Shown here piece after piece: positions 22,756-36,334 of a DNA stretch of 64,000 bases. The position numbers and the translations under genes were made by a program. The stretch is taken from positions 443,478-507,477 of the forward strand of contig NW_006768765.1 of assembly GCF_000204055.1 (NCBI RefSeq), in the 5' to 3' direction. The notes below the pieces were generated by a model, which was given only the letters and a program-made list of their open reading frames with translations, searched no databases and was not told the DNA's origin. This DNA is from Melampsora larici-populina 98AG31 (taxonomy: Eukaryota; Basidiomycota; Pucciniomycetes; Pucciniales; Melampsoraceae). Position 1 is the stretch's first letter; every line of letters starts with the position of its first letter.

Positions 22756-24015
22756 TCAATGGCTCACATTGGCCTGAACACCAGCCATTCCTGCCAATTT
22801 AGATACCAGTGTCTGACATAGTGCCAATCCCATCAATCTTTTCCATTGCCGATTGTACAGTGGCTTCCAAAATACACAACCACCTTATCATACTCAAATG
22901 AACAGATTGTGGATGTACCATCTTCACATACTCACTAAGATCAAGTGAACACTGTGTATCTTAACCAAATGATCTACAACAACAGTAAAATGAGATCATC
23001 TTCTTATGTAGAAACACAATAACATGTACATCCCCATTGGGTTAAAGGATTCTACATTCACAATCAACAATGACCATGGAGATTCTGTGATTGTTTTTTT
23101 GTAAATTTGCAACAATACATCTAAGACTCACTGCCGGCAATGATACCTGTCTTCTCCTTGAAACAGCACATACTTTCTCTGTATAATTCAACCCATTCCC
23201 ATCAATTCTTAACTCTTTTCCCATAATTTCATGATCCTTGATTTTGTCTTCATCAAGACAAATTTCACAAACTTTGATTATCAAAACTATATTTTAAAGA
23301 TAAAAGTTCAATAGCATCAAATAATCTTCTTCAACCAATTTCACAAATTTCAATTTTCTTTTATTGTATTAATCCAACAATCCTCAACATCAAATTTTAA
23401 TTGATGACCTCCATTTGAAGTTATAGACCTGATTGTAACCCTGTTGAATATAGTTTTATTCAAAATCAAATTGGATAAATCTTGACCAATTTTTTAAATA
23501 CAATGATTCTTGTTTTCTTTCTTGAATTAATCTAATTAGTGATTTAACTGAATGAGTCCAGATTTTTAATGGTTTAATTGATTCAGGTTTCAAGGTTCAA
23601 GTTTTGTGAACTGCCTTCTTCTTCTCCTGTGGTAGTACTTGGTTCTAAATTCTGTCATCTAAAAATTGAACAAGTCAAAAAATCAAACAAAATGGATTCA
23701 AAATCTGGATTTGAAGTTTTAAATGATTTCATTCATTTTAAAGATTGAAAGAAATAAAATCAGTTTTTGATAACTTACTTTGAAAGATGAGGTTCAAGTT
23801 CTAATGAAAGAACTCAGATTAAATCTATAATAATTAAACTTTCACATCTAAACAAGTTTCAAGTTTCTTAATGGATGAATCAAAAGTTGATTCACATCTT
23901 TCATGTAATTCAATTTCTTCATTCATTTTATGCATTTTTCATGAAATTCTAAAGTGTTTTTTGCTTAATTCTATTTCATCAAATAATACAACATAAAACT
24001 AAACCAAAATAAGAA

Positions 24016-24830
24016 TCAAAATTGAAATTGATAGATTTTGATTTTGATACATGTCAAGAGAGAATGACTTACAAGATTGCCATTCCATTGAATGAAAACA
24101 CTTAACATCCATTCACAACTAACAACAAACTTTGATGCATTTGATAACACACCTGCCTCACGAAGAAAAAAACAGTGGTTGAATGACAGGATGGTCAAGG
24201 ATACTGCATTGATAAACTGACCAGCAAATGTTGGTTTCCCACCTTGAGTGAAGCTAGTATTCAGAGCTCCAGCTCCAGCAAATACGTTGGATAAACCATC
24301 TCCATTATGTGTCGTCCAGGTGTCAGTTCCAAGTTGACTTTGAGAGATTAACGCACATTTCTCACATCTGCTCACAATGTTTGAGGGCAGCTCCATTACC
24401 AGCAAAACAGCTTAATAAGTCAACAGCTTGAACAACCAAATGCTGGCTTAAGCGATCTTCAAGACGTTCTAAGGCTGGTTGAGTAACCACACCTATCTGT
24501 GTAAGTTAAATTTGTCACATTTTTGATTCTAGTACCACTCTGTTTGGAAAATAATGGTACCGATCCTTGCATTTGGTCCTAGGAAAAGAGAGCAGCACCT
24601 GTGTGTAGCAGTCTCGGTCTCGACAAAATTTGCCATGTTTCCATTATAATCTCCCACGCCTATCGAACCTAGTTCCAACCCTTTGAGAGCCAAGTAACGC
24701 TGTCGATGGTAACCAAATCCAACGAATTGAATTCAACATTAACAGCTGACAACTTCAAATTCAAGCAGTTACGATGGTACTGACATGAAGAAGGCACCTA
24801 GGTTCTCCCTTTCTCAAAATTCTCTTTTTT
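24016..24830 (-). pseudogene. Decayed unrecognised protein gene
   Basis: The minus strand encodes a protein-like run, CEKCALISQSQLGTDTWTTH, continuing through NGDGLSNVFAGAGALNTSF. A helical piece lies upstream in another frame (ALERLEDRLSQHLVVQAVDL, then FAGNGAALKHCEQ), so at least one frameshift separates them. Further upstream (about 24600-24720) is GYHRQRYLALKGLELGSIG. The composition resembles a small Cys-containing secreted or rust-specific protein, but I recognise no family. It looks broken rather than intron-split, since no good donor or acceptor fits. Confidence 0.35.
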
Positions 24831-25332
24831 CAAAAAGGCTAAGAGTAGTACCACTCATGATTTTGCAATTCTTGAATAAGAATAAATCAGTGCGATGATT
24901 TGAATCAGATTCCGTATTAAAGATCATAGAGTAGTTGATCACATCGGATACATTGAAAGTTAATTGAGCTGAATGTGGTAAATCTCAATATTTGATTTTT
25001 GATGTGATTGGAGAAGGCCATTTAATAAGAAATTGGATTTATTAAGGCTTCAACATGTGCGAGCCATTGAGTTAGATTAATTGATTGAATCTCAACTGGG
25101 ATTGATTAAATGATTAAACTGATATATAAGAACTTGTGAATGTCTTGTGAGGAGCGTAAAATGGTATTGTTAATGATTGATTATCTACCCAAACTTGTAC
25201 TGATAGGTATAAGTCTGATAGACGACTGAAAGATCAACCAATGAAATAACTCAATGAAAAATCTGATCGGTATATCTGATTGAAAATTTCATTTTGCCTT
25301 TGATTCCAGAACTGATTGGATGCAGTGATTTG

Positions 25333-25870
25333 TCAATTGATCAAATTCATTTGTGAAAGTCTTGCTTGAAGTCGAGATGAGAGATCATATTCAGTTGTAT
25401 GATAGAATTGACCATTTGACATTATTTTCTTTAGCCCAATGACTGATGGATAGCCATAGATACATTCATTTGACTCATTATTATTGAAAGTAAAGCCTCG
25501 GTAGTGATCGAATGCAGTAGAAGTGAGACAGAAAATATCGACCGCTAGGATTTGATGAATCGGTCCTTGGGTAGAGTCCAAAGAGCTAAAGCTTGTTGTA
25601 TGTGGGACGATTGATACAAAGATATCTACGCATACTGAAGAGTTGCAGTCAGTTTAAACAACATTCCGTGAAAGTCTAGAGAAGGGTGAAATCAAGCTCA
25701 CCGTGATCGAGTACCAAAACAACCACAACCCTGACAAAGTGTGAGTTTGGGCTGCCTTGTGGGGTTTTGAAGGAAGTTTCAATTGATTTGTTCGGATGGA
25801 TTGATGATAGATAAGTACTCAGATGGAGTGGTCTGGCAGGTATATGCGGCAAGCTGGAGAATTGTGTGGA
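25333..25870 (-). CDS. Hypothetical protein, start not found
   Basis: Two frames join across a 67-base GT-AG intron (25701-25635). The upstream exon stays open from at least 25870 and includes a hydrophobic FVRVVVVLVLDH. The downstream exon (25634-25333) runs from VCVDIFVSIVPHTTSFSS to RLQARLSQMNLIN-stop, including YRGFTFNNNESNECIYGYPS. No Met was found at the 5' side, so the gene may be incomplete or part of a longer one. I recognise no family. The clean open join across the intron is the main support. Confidence 0.35.
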
Positions 25871-26072
25871 GATTGGTAGGTGATGAAGGATTTATATGAT
25901 AAGAGGAATGAGGAATCTGAATTTTGGGGTGAGGCGTGTGGAAATCAGATTAAATGTGCTGAACGTGTAAACCTGAAAATTGGTAGTAGGGATTGGGAGT
26001 TTAATCAGGTTTTGCCGGCGAACGCGGTCTACCTTTAACTTGAATGATAGTAACAGATCAAAGAGTGATTTA

Positions 26073-26185
26073 GTTCACCAATCTGGTTGTCCTTAAAGTC
26101 ACCAACTTGGGGTTGTTCTTAAGGTCACCAGCCTGAAGTTCTTTGTAAGGTCACTAGCCTGGAGTGGTTGGAGGTCACTAGCCTT
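26073..26185. repeat. ~25-bp degenerate tandem repeat
   Basis: About five units of the type GGTCACCAGCCTGGAGTTCTT start near 26074, 26098, 26123, 26149 and 26173. A purine-rich CTTGGGGGAG block follows near 26370, so the surroundings (25880-26617) may be retrotransposon LTR sequence. That is not proven. Confidence 0.45.
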
Positions 26186-26625
26186 AATTGGGTTTCTACT
26201 TGGGGGAAGTAGAGGATCCAGAGGGGAGTGAAGAATGTATTACCTACTTTTGATCAGGAAGCTGATTAGAGTTGATGAAGCTTATCACTAGTCTTATTTA
26301 TATATAAGACTCTTGATTTTTACTTCAGTTGAACTTTAATTGTTCTTTGAAAGTAGTGGGTAATTATTGCTTGGGGGAGTATCTCTGAAGGCTGAGAGAG
26401 GATGGGTTTATATACTCTCCTCTCTAAACCTAACTGTAGTGGTATTTGTTATTATCACTACATTGGTTCAGGGTTAATCATTACTATATGTTAATGATTA
26501 TTACTAGTGATGCTCAATTACATATACATGTTGTGTGTGATATGTAATATAAGCATTTTAACTCTTGACACTGAGTTATGAGGTGTAAAGGGTGTTTTGT
26601 TACATATTACATGCTGTTTTACGGG

Positions 26626-27044
26626 TCAGGATGGGGGCACAAAAAAAATAACGCGCCCAGGCGCACACCACGCGCCTGGGCGCAGGGCACGCCTAAACAT
26701 CTCGGAAACAAGGTGAGCGCGCCCAAAGGCCTGTATGCCTCATAGTGAGAAAGTCGGGCTTTCCGCATGTTTATTCTCTTATAAAATCCATTTCAAGTTG
26801 TTGTATGAATCAACTTCAATTAACAATAGACCTTCAAACAATCCATCTTCCACCTTATCAGCAACAAATATGTATTTAAGGTTGGTTAAAATGCATTTTG
26901 TGGTTTTTTTTGCATTTTTTTCATGTTTTTTCATTTTCGCGCGGTGACAGGCCGCGTCTGACGCGCCAGTGGCGCCTAGACACACCCTTTTTCACAAAAA
27001 CACGCCAGGGCGCGCCTTTTTTTAAGGCTGCGCCCCCATCCTGA
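26626..27044. mobile_element. 419-bp MITE with 8-bp target duplication
   Basis: Terminal inverted repeats TCAGGATGGGGGC and GCCCCCATCCTGA are flanked by the exact duplication TTTACGGG (26618-26625 and 27045-27052). Subterminal regions are rich in GCGCC palindromes (for example GCGCCCAGGCGC and CGCGCCTGGGCGC). The 8-bp duplication fits hAT. It has no coding capacity. Confidence 0.85.
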
Positions 27045-27383
27045 TTTACGGGTTCATGTATATGTAATAAAGGTTTTGATACATAGTATTACATGTTACA
27101 TACAGTCTATGCTCAGTATGTAACATGTAATTAATTTTATACATAGTGTTTTTACTGTTAGAGGTTAGTTTTGGGTACATGTATATGTACTCAGGGCTGA
27201 CATATGTACTTGCAAGATCACCAGGGATAGTCGGAGTACATAAAATTGGAGTTGGCGCGCATGCTGGTGATCAATGCTGTTCTTGAGAACCCCATTTGAA
27301 GATGTGCTGAAAAGCTTGTCCGCTCCGGAAAGTTCTTTGCTGCAGGTCTCCGCTGCAGGCACCGGTGCTTCAGGTGGTTAGCT

Positions 27384-27840
27384 CACCTGTGGCGCCTTAA
27401 ACTTTCGAGCACGCACCCCATGAAACGGTGCGCACTTTCATCGGACCCGGACTTGAACCTCTGTGCTAGATCACGCTAGATCATCTAGATCAAAACTATC
27501 CCACCTTTTCCACACTCACAAAGTCAACTACAAGTTCCCAAAAAAAATTTGTGTATCAGAAGTGTCCATAGCACCATTTTTGTCAACTTTTGACTTATAT
27601 CAAAAGTTGAATTCACAAAGAGCACAGAGGTCAGATCACTCAGATCAGTCTGAGGACTCTCAGATCAATCTGCGCACTCTCAGATCAATCTGAGTGATCT
27701 CAGATCAATCTGCGCGCTCTCAGATTGATCTGATGAACGCGCTCAGATTGATCTGAGTGATCTCAGATCAGTCCACAGAATGCTCCAAGCCCCAGACCAA
27801 TCTTGCTCCCAGATTGTAATTTTACTCAGATCAGTCTGAG
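27384..27840. repeat. Left TIR of outer KDZ with subterminal palindromes
   Basis: This arm is the inverted copy of about 49795-50110. Beyond the arm lie palindromes of the form CAGATCAATCTG at 27641, 27661, 27681, 27701, 27721, 27744 and 27827, the first five exactly 20 bp apart. The 76-codon frame at 27463-27693 recurs in the other arm and is a shadow of the TIR, not a gene. Bases 27053-27368, before the element, hold no gene. Confidence 0.9.
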
Positions 27841-28239
27841 CGACTTCTCACCAGTCCAACATATCACAAGTCAAATGAACTTTCATTGATCCTTTCAACT
27901 CCAACACAAACGAACTGAATGAACCAGTTTCAACCAACGAGTTGAACCCATTCACTGCTCACATTGTCTTCTGGAATGGTATCAACGACAAACGGTCTCA
28001 ATGTACTTATAATCCAACAATCCTCAACGCGGCTATCAAGCCAAAACCGATGTCAACAAAGCACTCAACAAACAAATCTTTGATGTTCAACAAATGAATA
28101 TCTTTACACAACTCATTACCGAACTTTTCAATCGAATCAAAAGGACCGAGTTATGAACGATGAAACAACATACAACACAATCAACTACACTCATGAAACC
28201 CTTGAAACGAAACACTTAATCAAGATGATACAATTGAAA

Positions 28240-31200
28240 TCAAACCAGATCTTCATTCGGATTGACCATTTCATAAGGATCAATACCACCAAGGAGTTCA
28301 TCGACGTCAAGCAATCCTTCAATCTCTTCAACATCAGAGTCAACGTCTTCCGCTGTAATGTTTGGAGCCTGTACAATAGTTTCCCACACCTCTTTGACAT
28401 GAACAATCACACCATCCCACTGTTTTTTGCGTGTTTCTTCCTCAGCAATCGATAAATTTGTATCATGCCGTGTTTCAGATAGTACTGTGGATAATCTACG
28501 ATTCCAACTCATCCACAACCGACAGTGTGTTTGAGTCAAATTGGAGAGCAAAGACATGAGAACTTCCCTGCACTCAGCCAACCACTCCTTAGTATGAGCG
28601 CGATCTGACATCAAAAGCCCCATAACCCATTTGTTGTTCTCGTTCTCAAGTGTGTCATCTAGTGAACAAAGAAAGATTAAACTAGAGTCACGTAAAAAAA
28701 AGCCGTTTTCTTACCATTGCTGTATACGATGTTCTTGAGATCTGAAATCTTTTTGTTGGTCTCTATGGCCCAATTCATCGACTGCCTACACTCCCGGCCG
28801 ACTCTGCGCAACTCGTCCTTGGAATGAGTCACTTCAAGGTACCACTTGATCCCGTCTTGTAATCTTGAATCAGTTGCCCATGGTTCTTCTGGGTGAGTCA
28901 AGTGACCAAAATCCCAAAAACTATCGTCAATTGGTAAGGACTTCATGTCTTCAAACTCGGGGCATTCGATTTGTTTCCTAGGAAAGGACTTGTTGTGTCC
29001 GGAAACCTGGCGCTCATAGGCTCGGTATTTTTTTCTCAACTCTGCTTCCTTAGATCGTAGTAGTTGTGTATGCCTTTGTAGATGACGAGTTCCTACAGAT
29101 GAAATAAATCAATTCTTGATGCGGATTTTTCCTTTCAAAATCTCAGTGAGCTATCACTTACCTGCCCTGAGATTTGCTTGCTTCGATTCTTCCAAAACTC
29201 CGACCTTTGCCTCATACAGCCTCCCCTTTGAGACTCTGATTCTGATAACACTTTTACCATGCGCGCCTGAATTATACAATTGGTAGTTATTAATTGAAAA
29301 AACTGAGAATTGAGTCAAATAGTGACTCACTTGCTGCACCCGGAATATTTCGGAACTCTTCAGCTCCAAGTTCGGAAATCACAGAATTGATCTCCTCTTC
29401 AATCAGAGTAAGTGAGTTAGGCAGACACATGATGCGTTCCTCATTGGCTTCACTTCGAATGTGGCGCCGTTGGCGCCGAAGTTCCCTGAGCTCTTGTCTG
29501 TAATCAACAGCAACATTAGATGACTGATAATCAAATTGTATCAGTACCTACTTACTGTGATTCGTACAAGTTCTCTTCCAACCCTACCAAATGAGCTACT
29601 TTCTCCGTCAACGCCTTCATGCTTCCAGTGTCGATAGCTTTAAGCTGGCATTCACGTTGCCTCGCCCATTGCGCCTTGATGTACTCAATAGTGTAACCGG
29701 GGTCTTGAAGAAGTCTATCGAGTTTCATCTGGCTGTCGGTAAACAGTTTCTTCATGTCCTTCATACGCAGCATCATGGAATCAACTAGCAGAAATTTATA
29801 GATCTTCAGGTGGCGTGTTTACCATACATAAAAGTTATGACTCAAAATACTAACCACTATTTAGTCTTCCTCGCTCATTAAAAAAGACTGCTTGAAGGTG
29901 CAATGCCCAGAGTCGATGGTCCTTTGTTGAGGATCGTAAAACGGCAATCAGATCGCGTAGTTCCGACCAAATACGCTCCAATCCCTCTCCATCTGACATT
30001 CCCCAGTCAGTATTCAATTGAGGGTTGTACTTGATTTGGCAAGATCTTATGTGTGCATAAGAATGCCAGGCACCAGTTCCAAACTTGAATCGACCGGCTT
30101 CACGCTTGTCTTTAAATAAATTCCTCTGGAAAATTGAAGTTGAATTTAATAAATAAAAAACATCAGATTATTATCATATCTGTAAGACATAACATTGGAT
30201 TTCACAACGTACTATCTCCATCCCTCTTTCCAAAGTACAACCAATATCATATAGTATTGCAACCTTTTTCTTCGTGTCTTTTTCTTCAGGATCTACCTCG
30301 TTTAATAGCCAGTCAATCATGGCTAGTGGAAAATGGCCTCTGGTAAAAGCATATGTATAAGCAAAGAAAAAAAAAAGTGAACAAGGTATTGTACCGTTCT
30401 CCACTCTGTACAATGTTGATAAACTTCAACACGTGGTCGTGTCGGCAAGCCATCCCGAATAAGCCGGTTTCGTCACACCCACGCCAAGTCTGGCCACCTC
30501 TTGCATCGTCAGCAGCAGTGTGACTAGCAGTACATGGATCCTAGAAAACAAAACATGTATGGTTTTGAAAACTTGTAATGATTGTTTGGTGAATTCTCAG
30601 ACTCACAATGGGTGTAGTGTTTTTTTTTGTTTCTTGGTGCCTTCAGTATAACGGACATCCCATCCATCAACAGTGTTCTGAGGCATAAAAAGTGGCGGAA
30701 CAGCTGTAGTCTCACGCCACGCTGCACTGGCTAGCTTATGTCGACGGTGCTGAAAGTTTCCGTCCATGCAGACAATATAGTCCGGCTCTGCCTCTCTTTT
30801 GCCTTTGACGATGGGTCCATAGCAGCGAGGACAGTTGGAAGCCAGCTGTTCTACTGAGGTAAGTTTGAGGGCTTTTGTTGTAAGTTCAGCTTCAAGACGA
30901 AGCATGTCTCGATATGCATCAACAGCCAAAGTAAACGGTTTCCGCCACTCGCGTGGCTAGAAAATACGTATATGATCAGTTGCCAAATCATCTGTGCTTG
31001 AAAGGAATGACATACTCGATCCCCTTCACCGTCTTTAGAAATGAAAATAGCATTCCTAGCATCGAGATACTCATTGAGGGCCAAGCAGAATGGGGCTATT
31101 CGGATACGGCATAGTTTCCATAGAATGTGATGCAGTCGTAGAAGGCGGATTGTAAAGGCAGTAACTGGGTTTTTTGTGGTGGCTCCCATCAACCCCATTT

Positions 31201-31775
31201 GCACAAGTCGAACACAGTCCAACTGGCAAGAGCAAAAATTAACGGTGATCTTCTTTCGACCTGCAAAATACATGATATATAAAATTCATTGATAACGTAC
31301 ATCTCTACATGAAAATGAACTTCTTACTTGTGATATCAACGACATCGACCGACCGTTCCCTCACATCTGTGCATTGGCAAGCGGTCTTCCAATCCTGGTT
31401 CCAAATGGTTTCATCCCCCCACTGGTATGTTTTCTTTGAGCACTTCATGAATTCGATAAACATACTTGGAAGAGCTTTTGTCCACTGCGCTTGCTCACGT
31501 TGCGTTCTTTCTTTGTAAGAGACATACGGATGATCGTCTTTGACTTCATTGTCTGTCCAATCTCCATCTTGGCCGGCCTCGTAGATACAAAGTTCATCCT
31601 GTATTGGTGTGTTTGATCTTCCCTCTCCCAATAAGCCATTGACCGCAGCAGCGGACACCTCGCCTTCTCCTGTTTCAATTGTTTTCAAAAGCTTCGCTAA
31701 CCTTGATTTGCCGCGACCCTTGCTCTTCCTCTTCTTGTTTTTTGGGTTTTGAATCTCTTGTCCAGGTAAGGCCAT
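28240..31775 (-). CDS. KDZ transposase, outer element
   Basis: Eleven exons (31775-31328, 31260-31016, 30956-30607, 30540-30395, 30339-30213, 30125-29855, 29784-29556, 29497-29331, 29266-29162, 29092-28715, 28658-28240) total 2885 bases. That is one short of a complete 961-residue frame; the missing base fits the A9 run at 30620-30628. In order: the CxC1-type cluster (CQC ... CSC), MDGNFQHRR (KDZ catalytic Asp), GCDETGLFGMACRHDH, LYDIGC, HSYAHIRSCQIKYNPQ, MSDGEGLERIW, a coiled-coil/helical second half and an acidic tail. KDZ transposases move DNA transposons of basidiomycetes and other eukaryotes. MALPG was chosen as start because the inner copy begins the same way. Confidence 0.88.
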
Positions 31776-32989
31776 GATCGATGATCGATTATGAGTGATG
31801 ATGTGTAATTTCACAACGTTAATAAAGTTGGAGAGGGGAGTGTCCTGAGAGTTCAAGATGTGAACAAGTTAATTATGATAGAGGTAAAAAAATGGGTCAA
31901 TAAAGGGACTCATTACGTTTAGTCTATTGAGTTGGTTATGACAGGAACCAATCAAATTACCCTTAGAGTCTAGACTAGTGGCCTTGTACGTCAGTTATAA
32001 CCGATTGAAATGGCAAATCCCAATCGGGATGGATGATACAATCCGGATTGGGATCTTCTCAATCCCTCAATTGTTCATATCAATGATTGATTTGATTATC
32101 TTCAGCCTCCTAAAGCTGATTAATCAAAATGAATTTTAGAAATCAGATGAGATGTTGTTATCAATTGTTTTTGTGTTGTTGCATGCGATATGGATTCAGC
32201 ATATGGATTCAGCTATGGAATCATGATGTTATACGCTATGGTAATACTTTGATAATTCAATTGTTTTTGTGTTGTTGTATGCAATATGGAATCAGCTATG
32301 GAATCATGCTGTTATACGCTATGGTAATACTCTGATAATGAGCCCAATTTTTCTCTAGACTTGAGGATCGAGACAGTGGACAATCACTGGTCATCAAGGA
32401 ACCACATTGTGATGGTAAATCCATCAAAGGTAAAGCCCTGATGAGAGCAGACAAATGATTGATATCTTTGATCTAGCATCTTGATATGCCAAAACACTTA
32501 CAATACTGGACACCTCTTTCACAATTGGAGATAAGAAAGTGTTCAGCTTTTACAGTGTTTGCTAATTTACCCATGACTAAAGAGCCACGAACTATCTCAT
32601 TTTTTTACTCCAAAACTGGCTGCATGGTCGGTGTGATGACTCAAAAACACTATCATGTGCACTTCTTTTGTTACTGCATGGATGTCACAAGAATGACTCA
32701 TGTTTGAAGCAGGAGAGTTCACTGTCCTATGTTCATAATTTTATGGCATGCATTTATGAACACATACCACAATTAAATCTTGTGTTTTGGAGAATTTTAT
32801 GTTTGTATAGCCCGCCCGTAAAAACCACATAGAGGGGGGTAAGATGTTGTTATTGAGAGCTCAAAAAAAATTAACTTGGTGGTGACAGGAGAATGAGTGA
32901 TGATTTATGTTAATGAATGCTTGGAGATGCATTTAAAAGACTGATGAACCACCATTTTGCCCAACTCACCCTCACTCATATGCCTGGAT

Positions 32990-34200
32990 AATCTCATGTT
33001 GGCATATTCAGTGTGGAAACACGATGTTTATCACTTTTTGAAGATGAAAATTCAGTCAGATTTCAAAGTGATTTTGGGGATCATATGTCAATAATAAACT
33101 TCCCGTTAAAAAACCTCAAAAATCCAATGCAACTGTCAGAAACACATTCAAACCAAAATTGCCGGAGATATGGGCATGCATAAAAGTGTGTAAGAAGCCA
33201 TTTTGCCCCTGAGGTCCATCAAAAACCACAAAAAATTCAGAAATGTCATATTAAACTCAATATAAAATTAGTTTCTGAATATAATTTATCAATACACCAT
33301 GACGTTTGAAACAATATTGAATGATTGATACCACTTTATGTGGTTTATGTCATTTTGAAAATCCACACATAAAAGTACATATGGAGTTCAAGGACTGGGA
33401 ATGCGACAAAAACTCTACTTCAAACTAATATCAAATAACCATTTCGAACTTTTCTCAATGTCACATTGTCATATTTGGAGTCATATCACACGAGTTATAC
33501 AACTTGTAAGTGGTATGTACCATTTCAAAACTCTATCAAATAGCCCATAAGACCCTCAAGTACTGAAGATATGTGGAACACTTTATTTTCAAATCATATT
33601 GACATCCACTTCTAAACATTTTATATTAACACACCATTAGTTTTGGATGGATACTGAGTGAGTTATGCCACTTTTATGTGGTTTGTACCATTTCAAAATC
33701 CCACATAATAGCACACAACACCTTCAAGAGCTGAGAATAGGACAAAATATGCCTTTTGCNNNNNNNNNNNNNNNNNNNNNNNNNNNNNNNNNNNNNNNNN
33801 NNNNNNNNNNNNNNNNNNNNNNNNNNNNNNNNNNNNNNNNNNNNNNNNNNNNNNNNNNNGAGCATTTTGGTTGTTTCACAAAAATGTGAGCAGAGACATA
33901 CATCACTTTTATGTGATGTTTCCCTATTTAAAGCTTGGAATTGTAGCACATATATCTATGAGGCCCATCAATATGAGAGAATCTGCTTATTAAAGTCTTT
34001 CTCAATGTTGATTCTGGACATTTATGATCTATACATCATCAATGTAGCACAAATTGTGACTGAGTTACACCACTTTTGTGTGGTTTATACCTTTTTGAAA
34101 ATGTACATTTTAGTCTACATGGCCTTCAATAATGATGATTATTGGAGATTTCTCTTTATAAACTCATCATGACATTGGGTTATGAATTTTTTTGGCCATT
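32990..34200. repeat. 168-bp tandem repeat array, outer KDZ
   Basis: The anchor CCACTTTTATGTGGTTTGTA recurs, diverged, at 33331, 33500 and 33668, then after the gap at ~33902 and 34070, i.e. 168-169 bases apart on each side. Earlier monomers are more degenerate. In reverse complement the units resemble the array in the inner KDZ element; CATATCTC...AATTTTGGTT is shared. A tandem array spanning an N gap suggests the copy number is unresolved. Confidence 0.75.
33760..33859. other. Assembly gap of 100 N
   Basis: Exactly 100 N, a conventional placeholder, inside the 168-bp array. Its true length is unknown. Frames crossing it are artefacts. Confidence 0.99.
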
Positions 34201-35245
34201 ATATCATGAAGGTTGCAGCAATTCTGAACAATTTATTTCACTTTAGTGATTTATACCTTTGATTTATCAAACCTCCCGTGTATGGTATATATAACATGAA
34301 CCGGTACCACACCCCGCTAAGCCCCGGTACCATGACTCTTCAATTTATACAACTTATATGTACAACCTCTCTTCCACGTCTTGACCCACCTTCTGATCCG
34401 CCTTGTCAACATCAAATTCACCTTTCAATTTATCTTTGAATTATCAAGACCATCACTTTCATCATGAATCTGCGGAACAACAAACGTGCCGGCTCACCTA
34501 ATGCCGCTTCAAACACTAACAAGACTCGCAAAACTCAAAAGAATCGTAGTTCAAAGCAACAGAATCAAAACAATGCGGCTGACGATGATTCTCATGGTGA
34601 TGGGCAAAACTCTCCAGACCCTCGTACCTCCTCAAACAACCTCGAAAACTCTTCTGATCGTCGCGCCGCCGAAAATCACCAAGATACGACAGAATTCATC
34701 TCATGCTTTCCTGCTTTGACAATTGAGAACTTCGAGGAACAGCTTGGAAATTGGAAAATTGTTGAACTCAGGCAAGCCCTTATGGACCAGAAAAAGAAGA
34801 ATTCAAGGCACAAAAATCAGATTCCAAACGAGATCTCAACACTTGTGGAGCTAATCCGGATCGACTATGAGAAGCGAATGCTGATGATGGCACTTATGGG
34901 TGGTGTAAGTGAGAGTATGATTTGGTCTCTTGTGTAAGTTTGTCTTCTCAGGCTGTTGGCAGCTGGGATTCTTCACTGACTAACTCCAACTACCGACAGG
35001 AATGCCGGACCAAAGAAGAATAGTAAGATGAATTGTTATGCACAATTTTTGGCCTTTTGCCCAGCCGCGCTCTCCGTTAATGGTATGTCATATAATCACA
35101 TGTGTTCTTTTCCCATTGCATCTCCTGACATAGACTCATTTCAGTACCTGTGCGAGGCAATTCTGATGGATGGGTTGAGCGCAATCAGACCTTGGGCAAG
35201 CTTTGGCGAGAATTGGGAGAAGATGAGACGATGTTGTTCAAGGAT

Positions 35246-35665
35246 CACCTGTGTCACCTGTATCAATTGACATACCAGTCAGTAGTAAATGTCACAATAC
35301 CATTGACAGATGAGCCGTTTCTTCGCAGCAGAGCAGTTCAGGTGACCTGGGTCACTATTTGCATACCCCCAAGGTTCATCACATTCAACTTTTAATCATA
35401 GGAAACTTTGGCTGGACTATGTACAAGGTCTAAAGATTGCTTTTAGCCAAAAAAAAACTTGACAAAAAAAAATTTTTTGATCAAGTCAGTGTCCAGGTCA
35501 AAAAAGTGTTCTGAGGTAGTCTCAGAGCGCTCTGGAAGATACTCAGAGCGCTCTGAAAGACTTAAGTGAAGAAAATAAGTTCCTCAGAGCGCTCTGAGGA
35601 ACACACCAACTGTACATACACACCTTCAAGTTCACACTTGATTCACTCGATTTGACTTTCTTACT
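35246..35665. repeat. Left TIR of inner KDZ with CAGAGCGCTCTG palindromes
   Basis: An arm of about 420 bp matching the right end with small indels; about 20 extra bases lie near 35470-35490. Perfect 12-bp palindromes CAGAGCGCTCTG start at 35523, 35544 and 35585. Bases 35666-36334 are the 3' flank of the accessory gene and hold no other gene. Confidence 0.9.
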
Positions 35666-36334
35666 GCTTCATGGGTGACTCGACCTCACAGTCATTGACA
35701 CCAGACCACTCTACCCTTCCGATTGACTCCGCGAGGAAGTTGAACCACCCTGATCAACTCTAACATCTAAACATTACACTACACTTACCTCGGCTTCATT
35801 TCATTTAACTCTATGTGATTCAACAGAATCAACGATCCAAACTTGGGCTTCTCAATTCTTAAAGCTCTATGTCCTTCAACCGAATCAAAGGAACCGAAGG
35901 CTCTCAATCCCAACTTGTACCTTATACCATGAGACCTTTTGTTCAATTTCAGTTGATCTGATCGATTTATATTTCATGAACACTTTCACAAAGCAGAAAA
36001 AAGAAGCAAAAAAGCCTAGTCGTAGTTGTTGTAGCAGGTGTACATACAACAATTTTATCATTCATATTAAGCAATGAAAACCAAATGAAACAGAAACAAG
36101 TAGATAGCTGAAGTAGAAGTTTGAGGACTTGTAGAGCAGCTCGTGAATCGAAGTATAGATAAGCTACAATTTTGAAAGCAATACGGGTGACCTGACTATA
36201 CTTGAAGTCTGCAACATACCTAGGTGGGAATCAAAAGGCAAGGAAATAAATCAGCTTGATTTCAATTGTAGAGAAAGTGAGCCTAGTGATGAAAAGGAAG
36301 ATTTGAACTCATCCTTACGTTTCTACCCTCACAA

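Larger units (their letters stand above)
31776..34463. other. Divergent intergenic region of outer KDZ
   Basis: This lies between the transposase and accessory gene starts. It contains two near-repeats around 32160-32330 (TTGTTTTTGTGTTGTTG with ATACGCTATGGTAATAC), the 168-bp tandem array from about 32990, and the assembly gap. No credible frame is present. A TATATATAA box at 34286-34294, about 170 bases before the accessory ATG, is a candidate promoter element. Confidence 0.6.

Noticed and set aside
27463..27693. A 76-codon frame found identically at 27463-27693 (+) and 49801-50031 (-)
   Set aside because: It is the two arms of the outer KDZ TIR read as protein, not a duplicated gene.
33665..34172. 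Several open frames around 33.7-34.2 kb
   Set aside because: They run through the 100-N gap and exist only because N codons are not stops.
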